Shown: piece by piece, positions 7,307 to 10,503 of the stretch
How positions within the stretch are numbered: the first letter of the stretch is position 1
Layout of the letters: each line of letters starts with the position of its first letter
Translations under genes and position numbers: made by a program
From: Aquimarina sp.
GTDB lineage: Bacteria > Bacteroidota > Bacteroidia > Flavobacteriales > Flavobacteriaceae
Length of the DNA: 10,503 nt
Assembly (NCBI GenBank): GCA_002697475.1
Contig: NZVW01000108.1
Span: 1-10,503 of the forward strand
Direction: 5' to 3'
The notes under the pieces: generated by a model
Seen by the model: the letters and a program-made list of their open reading frames with translations, nothing else
Database searches by the model: none
What the model was told of the DNA's origin: nothing

Positions 7307-7318
7307 ATTCTTACTTTG
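7288..7318 (+). promoter_or_regulatory. Putative ald promoter (-33 TTG and near-consensus -7)
   Basis: TTG (7288-7290), then 20 nt, then TTACTTTG (7311-7318), which differs from TAnnTTTG only at its second base. A start near 7323 would give a leader of about 15 nt before the ald ATG at 7338, in line with the short leaders inferred for neighbouring genes. Confidence 0.4.
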
Positions 7319-7337
7319 AGTAAATGATTTCACACAA

Positions 7338-8537
7338 ATGACCAAACCAACATCTCCGTTTACCAAAGAACAGTTGCTTCCTCAGGAAGAAATGATTGAA
7401 GTAGCTAGAAAAAAAGGAAAACTGTTTATAGGAATCCCGAAGGAAACGTATTATCAGGAAAAAAGAGTTTGTCTTACACCAGATGCCGTTGCTGCACTAA
7501 CAGCTCATGGTCATCGAGTAATGTTAGAGTCAGACGCCGGGTTAGGTGCAAGTTTTACTGATAGGGATTATAGTGAGGCTGGAGCTGAGATCACTAATGA
7601 TAGTAGAAAAGTTTTTGGTTGTCCAATCATTCTGAAGGTAGAGCCACCATCCTTAGAAGAGCTTGAACATATAAATCCTCAAACAGTTTTAATTTCTGCA
7701 TTGCAACTGAAAACTCAATCCAAAGAATACTTCCAGGCATTAGCTAAAAAGCGTATCACTGCAATGGGGTTTGAATTTATACGTGATGCTGATGGAGCTT
7801 ATCCTGCCGTTAGAGCTCTAAGTGAGATTGCTGGTACAGCATCTATACTTATAGCCTCAGAACTCATGTGCAGCTCCACTCAAGGTTCAGGACTTATGAT
7901 GGGTAACATTAGCGGTGTACCGCCAGTAGAAGTTGTAATCCTGGGAGCAGGAACCGTTGGAGAGTTTGCAGGCAGATCAGCTATTGGGCTGGGAGCAAAT
8001 GTTAAAATATTTGATAATTCTATTACCAAACTCCGTTGTATCCAAACTAATTTAGGAAGACCTTTACATACCTCGACTATACAGCCAAAGAATTTACTAA
8101 AGGCATTAAGGAGGTGTGATGTACTTATTGGAGCTGTTCATGGTAAAAATAGAGCCCCTATTATTGTAACTGAAATGATGGTTGAGCAAATGAAAAAGGG
8201 TTCTATAATAATCGATGTAAGTATTGATCGCGGAGGATGTATTGAAACCAGTGAAGTCACCACACATGATCATCCCACCTTTGAAAAACACGGTGTCATT
8301 CATTATTGTGTACCTAATATACCTTCAAAGTATGCCAGAACTTCCTCGTTGTCCATTAGCAATATATTCACTCCCTATCTCTTACAAATTGGTGATGAAG
8401 GAGGAATAGAAAATGCAGTAAGGTTTGATCGCGGTTTAAAGAATGGGCTATATTTCTATCACGGTATTTTAACCAGTAAACCTATTGCCGATTGGTTCGA
8501 TTTATCCTATCGGGATATAAATTTATTGATACTTTAA
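7338..8537 (+). CDS. ald: Alanine dehydrogenase (Ald family)
   Basis: Predicted NAD-dependent oxidative deamination of L-alanine to pyruvate and ammonium, reversible, in the cytoplasm. Relative to the Mycobacterium tuberculosis enzyme (371 residues) there is an N-terminal extension of about 27 residues; the catalytic core begins at KLFIGIPKET (28-37). The Rossmann nucleotide-binding loop GAGTVG is at 203-208, with Asp226 at the end of the next strand. Pyruvate-binding Arg15 and Lys75 of the M. tuberculosis enzyme correspond to Arg43 and Lys100, and catalytic Asp270 to Asp297 (DVSIDRGGC). The other catalytic residue, His96, aligns with Gln123 (SALQLK). The same Gln appears to be shared by related Bacteroidota proteins, so this is a lineage trait rather than a broken gene. 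The fold is shared with transhydrogenase subunit alpha (PntA), but the 399-residue length without C-terminal membrane helices favours Ald. Confidence 0.88.
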   Translation: MTKPTSPFTKEQLLPQEEMIEVARKKGKLFIGIPKETYYQEKRVCLTPDAVAALTAHGHRVMLESDAGLGASFTDRDYSEAGAEITNDSRKVFGCPIILKVEPPSLEELEHINPQTVLISALQLKTQSKEYFQALAKKRITAMGFEFIRDADGAYPAVRALSEIAGTASILIASELMCSSTQGSGLMMGNISGVPPVEVVILGAGTVGEFAGRSAIGLGANVKIFDNSITKLRCIQTNLGRPLHTSTIQPKNLLKALRRCDVLIGAVHGKNRAPIIVTEMMVEQMKKGSIIIDVSIDRGGCIETSEVTTHDHPTFEKHGVIHYCVPNIPSKYARTSSLSISNIFTPYLLQIGDEGGIENAVRFDRGLKNGLYFYHGILTSKPIADWFDLSYRDINLLIL

Positions 8538-8575
8538 TATCCCTTAATTCTTTACCATAGGTTACTCCAAATTAT

Positions 8576-8583
8576 TACTTTTG
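8576..8583 (+). promoter_or_regulatory. Putative -7 box for the gene at 8601
   Basis: TACTTTTG followed by C, a perfect TAnnTTTG match lying in the 63-bp gap after ald. Transcription would start near 8588, giving a leader of about 13 nt. The -33 region (TTTACC near 8551) is not a good TTG match. Confidence 0.45.
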
Positions 8584-8600
8584 CCCAAAATCAGATATCA

Positions 8601-8978
8601 ATGAATTTTGGTCAACGTTTATTTTACTATTTAGGAGGATTTTTGATTGGGTTAATTCTTTTATTTTTCTTTCTTGGCGGAAAAAACACTTCCTGTGATT
8701 ACGGTCCTAACTCAAGGGTTTTGAAAAACATTAAAATTAAAGAAAGAAAATACTCCGACGTTGCTTTACAAAGTTTGAATACATATCGTATGGATACCTC
8801 TGATATATCTTCTATTCTTAATACCGGAGAAGTAAATTTTTCTAAAAGTATTACGGACAGAGATTCTTGTAATCTATATTATATTTCAGGTATTAGGAAA
8901 GAAGAATTGATTGAGCTCTTAATAGAAAACTGCGATAGTATTGCGACAATTAAAGCAATTCAAAATATAACGAATTAA
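8601..8978 (+). CDS. Hypothetical small membrane-anchored protein
   Basis: A 125-residue protein of unknown function; similar flavobacterial proteins are, from memory, sometimes labelled DUF4258, which I cannot confirm here. It opens with one hydrophobic segment (about 8-26, YYLGGFLIGLILLFFFLGG). The segment follows a single Arg (MNFGQR) and is not followed by a lipobox, so it is probably an uncleaved anchor rather than a lipoprotein signal. The remaining 98 residues are soluble and carry three cysteines (32, 90, 111) in the contexts SCDYGPN, DRDSCN and ENCDSIA. These could bind metal or form disulfides if the domain is periplasmic. It follows ald by 63 bp with its own -7 box, and is convergent with the flavoprotein gene at 9082. 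Confidence 0.8.
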   Translation: MNFGQRLFYYLGGFLIGLILLFFFLGGKNTSCDYGPNSRVLKNIKIKERKYSDVALQSLNTYRMDTSDISSILNTGEVNFSKSITDRDSCNLYYISGIRKEELIELLIENCDSIATIKAIQNITN

Positions 8979-9003
8979 GTTATTTTTTCAATCATTATTA
9001 AGC

Positions 9004-9039
9004 ACTACAAATTTTCTTTATCAATATCACTTTTGTAGT
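9004..9039. repeat. Inverted repeat between convergent genes
   Basis: ACTACAAA (9004-9011) and TTTGTAGT (9032-9039) form a perfect 8-bp stem around a 20-nt loop, in the middle of the 103-bp gap between two convergent genes. TTAAGCA lies on each side (8998-9004 and 9039-9045). Neither strand has a T run after the stem, so it is not a classical intrinsic terminator, though its position suggests a role in ending one or both transcripts. Confidence 0.4.
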
Positions 9040-9081
9040 TAAGCATTACGTTAATCACAATTTGTTCTGTTGTGTAAATTT

Positions 9082-9741
9082 TTATCTGTTATTGTTAATA
9101 TACCGATTCACTTCTTCAGGAATTCTAATATTTTCATTAATCAAGTTATCACTTAAAGCCGGTAAAGCAACTTGTTTTATAGGTATTACACCAGCCCATA
9201 TGGGCAAATTATAATCCTGTGGTTCATCATTAGGTCCTTCTGCCCTGATCTTTGCTGACGCTGCTTCCATAGTTATTTCTAATACTAATGTAGCTTTCAA
9301 TTCTTTATCATTCGGCTTTCTGATGTTGTCCCAATGCCCATTTATCATATGGTTTAAAATACATTTCAGAGCTTTCATTTTTAAAGCAGGATCATCAACT
9401 CTTTTAACTTTCCCAAAAATCGTAGCAGATCTATAATTTGCAGAATGATGAAATGCGGACCTTGCTAAAACCAGCCCATCAAGATGTGTTATAGTTAAAT
9501 TAGCATTCTTTGCCTCTAAAAGGCTTAGTAGCATTCTATTCTTTAATGATCCATGAATATATATTTTGTCCTCTACCCTTCCATAGGCAGTTGGTATAAC
9601 AATTACTTCTTTTTGATACACATATCCTATATGACATAAAAAGTGATCGTCAATAATTTTGTAAACTGTGTCTACATCGTAACTGGCCCTTTTTGGACCT
9701 CTCATTACCTTGTTTTTTGAACTAATGCTAAAATTTGACAT
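9082..9741 (-). CDS. PNPOx-fold flavin-binding protein (NimA/Pyridox_ox_2-like)
   Basis: A member of the split-barrel FMN-binding superfamily, in the group related to NimA (COG3467-type) rather than true PdxH. In the 219-residue form, IPTAYGRVEDKIYIHGS (about 49-65) is the conserved first barrel segment, followed by LARSAFHHSANYRSATIFGKV (about 92-112). The C-terminal part carries LEITMEAASAKIRAEGP and LPIWAGVIP, a family signature. The substrate is unknown; nothing here establishes nitroimidazole reduction or pyridoxine oxidation. Start: in-frame options are TTG 9765, ATG 9762 and ATG 9741. A TAGTTTTG box abuts the 9762 ATG and would start transcription near 9758, so the 9741 ATG (MSNFS) is preferred; MSN starts are also usual in relatives as I recall them. 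It is divergent from a MocR-type regulator, its probable controller, which suggests a link to vitamin B6. Confidence 0.9.
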   Translation of the reverse strand: MSNFSISSKNKVMRGPKRASYDVDTVYKIIDDHFLCHIGYVYQKEVIVIPTAYGRVEDKIYIHGSLKNRMLLSLLEAKNANLTITHLDGLVLARSAFHHSANYRSATIFGKVKRVDDPALKMKALKCILNHMINGHWDNIRKPNDKELKATLVLEITMEAASAKIRAEGPNDEPQDYNLPIWAGVIPIKQVALPALSDNLINENIRIPEEVNRYINNNR

Positions 9742-9762
9742 ATTGAAGCTATTTATATTCAT

Positions 9763-9770
9763 CAAAACTA
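9763..9770 (-). promoter_or_regulatory. Putative -7 box of the flavoprotein gene
   Basis: TAGTTTTG on the minus strand, a perfect TAnnTTTG match, immediately before an in-frame ATG at 9762 and 22 nt before the preferred ATG at 9741. No TTG -33 element is visible at the usual spacing, which is common for promoters needing an activator. The adjacent MocR-type regulator is the obvious candidate. Confidence 0.45.
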
Positions 9771-9798
9771 GTAGATTTACGGATGGTTAAGGTGATCC

Positions 9799-9812
9799 AG
9801 TTTAAACAAACT
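9799..9812. promoter_or_regulatory. Candidate operator in the MocR/flavoprotein intergenic region
   Basis: AGTTTAAACAAACT contains the perfect 8-bp palindrome GTTTAAAC (9800-9807) and the inverted pair AGTTT/AAACT. It lies about 30 bp upstream of the flavoprotein -7 box and 13 bp before the regulator ATG, a plausible place for a regulator to act on both genes. The assignment is by position and symmetry only; known MocR sites are often direct repeats. Confidence 0.3.
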
Positions 9813-9825
9813 AAGTAGTCCGGTT

Positions 9826-10503
9826 ATGCTACATCTTAAAAATATTATTTACATAAATCGTAACTCCTATAGAAGTATATATCTTCAAATTTGCGATCAA
9901 TTGATTACTTTAATTAAATCCGGAAAATTACTCCCCTCAACCAGATTACCAGGAACAAGAAAACTCTCAGAAGATCTTACTTTACATAGAAAAACTGTTA
10001 TCGCTGCCTATGCAGAACTTGAAATTCAGGGTTGGATAGAGACCATACCTTCTAAAGGTACATTTGTAAGCAAAACATTGCCTATTGTTAAACCTGAGGA
10101 TTTAAAATTTGAAGATATTACCAATAAGAATATACTTCACACGAATTTTACTTTCAATAGAAACCAAAACCTGAGTAATTATTCCGAAAAACAAAATTCA
10201 AATCTTCCTAAGTTAAAAGTAAACGACGGTTCACCAGATAATAGGCTGGCACCACTGGATGAATTAGCAAAAGTATATAGAAATATCACTAAAAAGAATT
10301 TTAACAGAGACTTGATAGCGTATAATGATCCTAAAGGAAACTTAACACTAAGACAAGAACTGGTTAAATTTCTTAACGATACACGTGGGTTAAATTGTGC
10401 TGTAGATAATATTCTTATCACTAGAGGAAGTCAAATGGGTATTTATCTTGCCAGCCAAATTTTGTTTGATCAACAACAGACTATAGTCGTAGGAAACACA
10501 AAC
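9826..10503 (+). CDS. MocR/PdxR-type GntR-family regulator, partial (right edge)
   Basis: The reading frame is open from ATG 9826 to the window edge (226 codons), so the gene is cut off. Residues about 15-82 form a GntR-type winged helix: SIYLQICDQLITLIKSGKL, then LPGTRKLSEDLTLHRKTVIAAYAELEIQGW, ending in the wing KGTFVS. A linker of about 45 residues (83-127), rich in Asn and charged residues, leads into an aminotransferase-fold domain that begins near LKVNDGSPDNRLAP. Its early motifs YNDPKGNLTLRQEL (166-179) and ITRGSQMGI (198-206) are typical of the PLP-binding region. The PLP-binding lysine would lie beyond the edge. MocR proteins sense PLP or amino-compound ligands, and those in the PdxR group control vitamin B6 genes. 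Divergence from a PNPOx-fold gene supports, but does not prove, such a role. Confidence 0.93.
   Translation, partial: MLHLKNIIYINRNSYRSIYLQICDQLITLIKSGKLLPSTRLPGTRKLSEDLTLHRKTVIAAYAELEIQGWIETIPSKGTFVSKTLPIVKPEDLKFEDITNKNILHTNFTFNRNQNLSNYSEKQNSNLPKLKVNDGSPDNRLAPLDELAKVYRNITKKNFNRDLIAYNDPKGNLTLRQELVKFLNDTRGLNCAVDNILITRGSQMGIYLASQILFDQQQTIVVGNTN

Noticed and set aside
8106..8303. Minus-strand frame opposite ald
   Set aside because: It lies opposite conserved ald sequence including the catalytic Asp297 region, and shows no features of its own.
10179..10421. Minus-strand open frame opposite the MocR-type gene
   Set aside because: It is antisense to a well-conserved winged-helix/aminotransferase frame that remains open to the window edge.
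1..10503. Mobile element, CRISPR, tRNA or recent transfer
   Set aside because: No transposase or integrase motif, no regularly spaced repeats and no tRNA-like cloverleaf was seen, and base composition looks uniform by eye across the window.

Overview
The window reads as a chromosomal segment of a low-GC member of the Bacteroidota, most likely Flavobacteriia. Three things point there. The lipid A gene lpxC is fused to fabZ. There is an intact PorX, a type IX secretion regulator found only in this phylum. Several genes are preceded by the Bacteroidota promoter -7 element TAnnTTTG, while Shine-Dalgarno sequences are essentially absent. The content is largely conserved core genome; I see no mobile element, CRISPR array, tRNA or rRNA gene.

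Layout. Positions 24-4498 (minus strand) hold a lipid A block transcribed leftward: an HD-domain phosphohydrolase, then lpxD, the lpxC-fabZ fusion and lpxA. The lpx genes are nearly or actually overlapping, and together encode the first steps of lipid A synthesis plus the fatty-acid dehydratase that competes for the same 3-hydroxyacyl-ACP pool. Positions 4622-8978 (plus strand) hold porX, tsaE (8 bp after porX), a four-helix membrane protein of unknown function, an alanine dehydrogenase and a small single-span membrane protein of unknown function. Positions 9082-9741 (minus strand) encode a NimA/PNPOx-type flavoprotein. A MocR-type (GntR plus aminotransferase) regulator starts divergently at 9826 and runs off the right edge.

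Regulation visible in the DNA. The nonamer TACTTTTGC occurs three times at gene starts (before lpxD, before porX and before the gene at 8601), and close variants precede the HD gene, ald and the flavoprotein gene. Between the HD gene and porX, two consensus -7 boxes face each other as a 22-bp inverted repeat. These boxes also argue for shorter start sites for the HD protein (TTG at 4498) and the flavoprotein (ATG at 9741).

The most interesting points are: the head-to-head pairing of an HD-domain hydrolase with PorX, whose PglZ-type domain is reported to act on oligonucleotides; the back-to-back promoter palindrome between them; a Gln at the position of the catalytic His in the alanine dehydrogenase; and the divergent MocR/flavoprotein pair. 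Nothing in the window proves a wholly new system.
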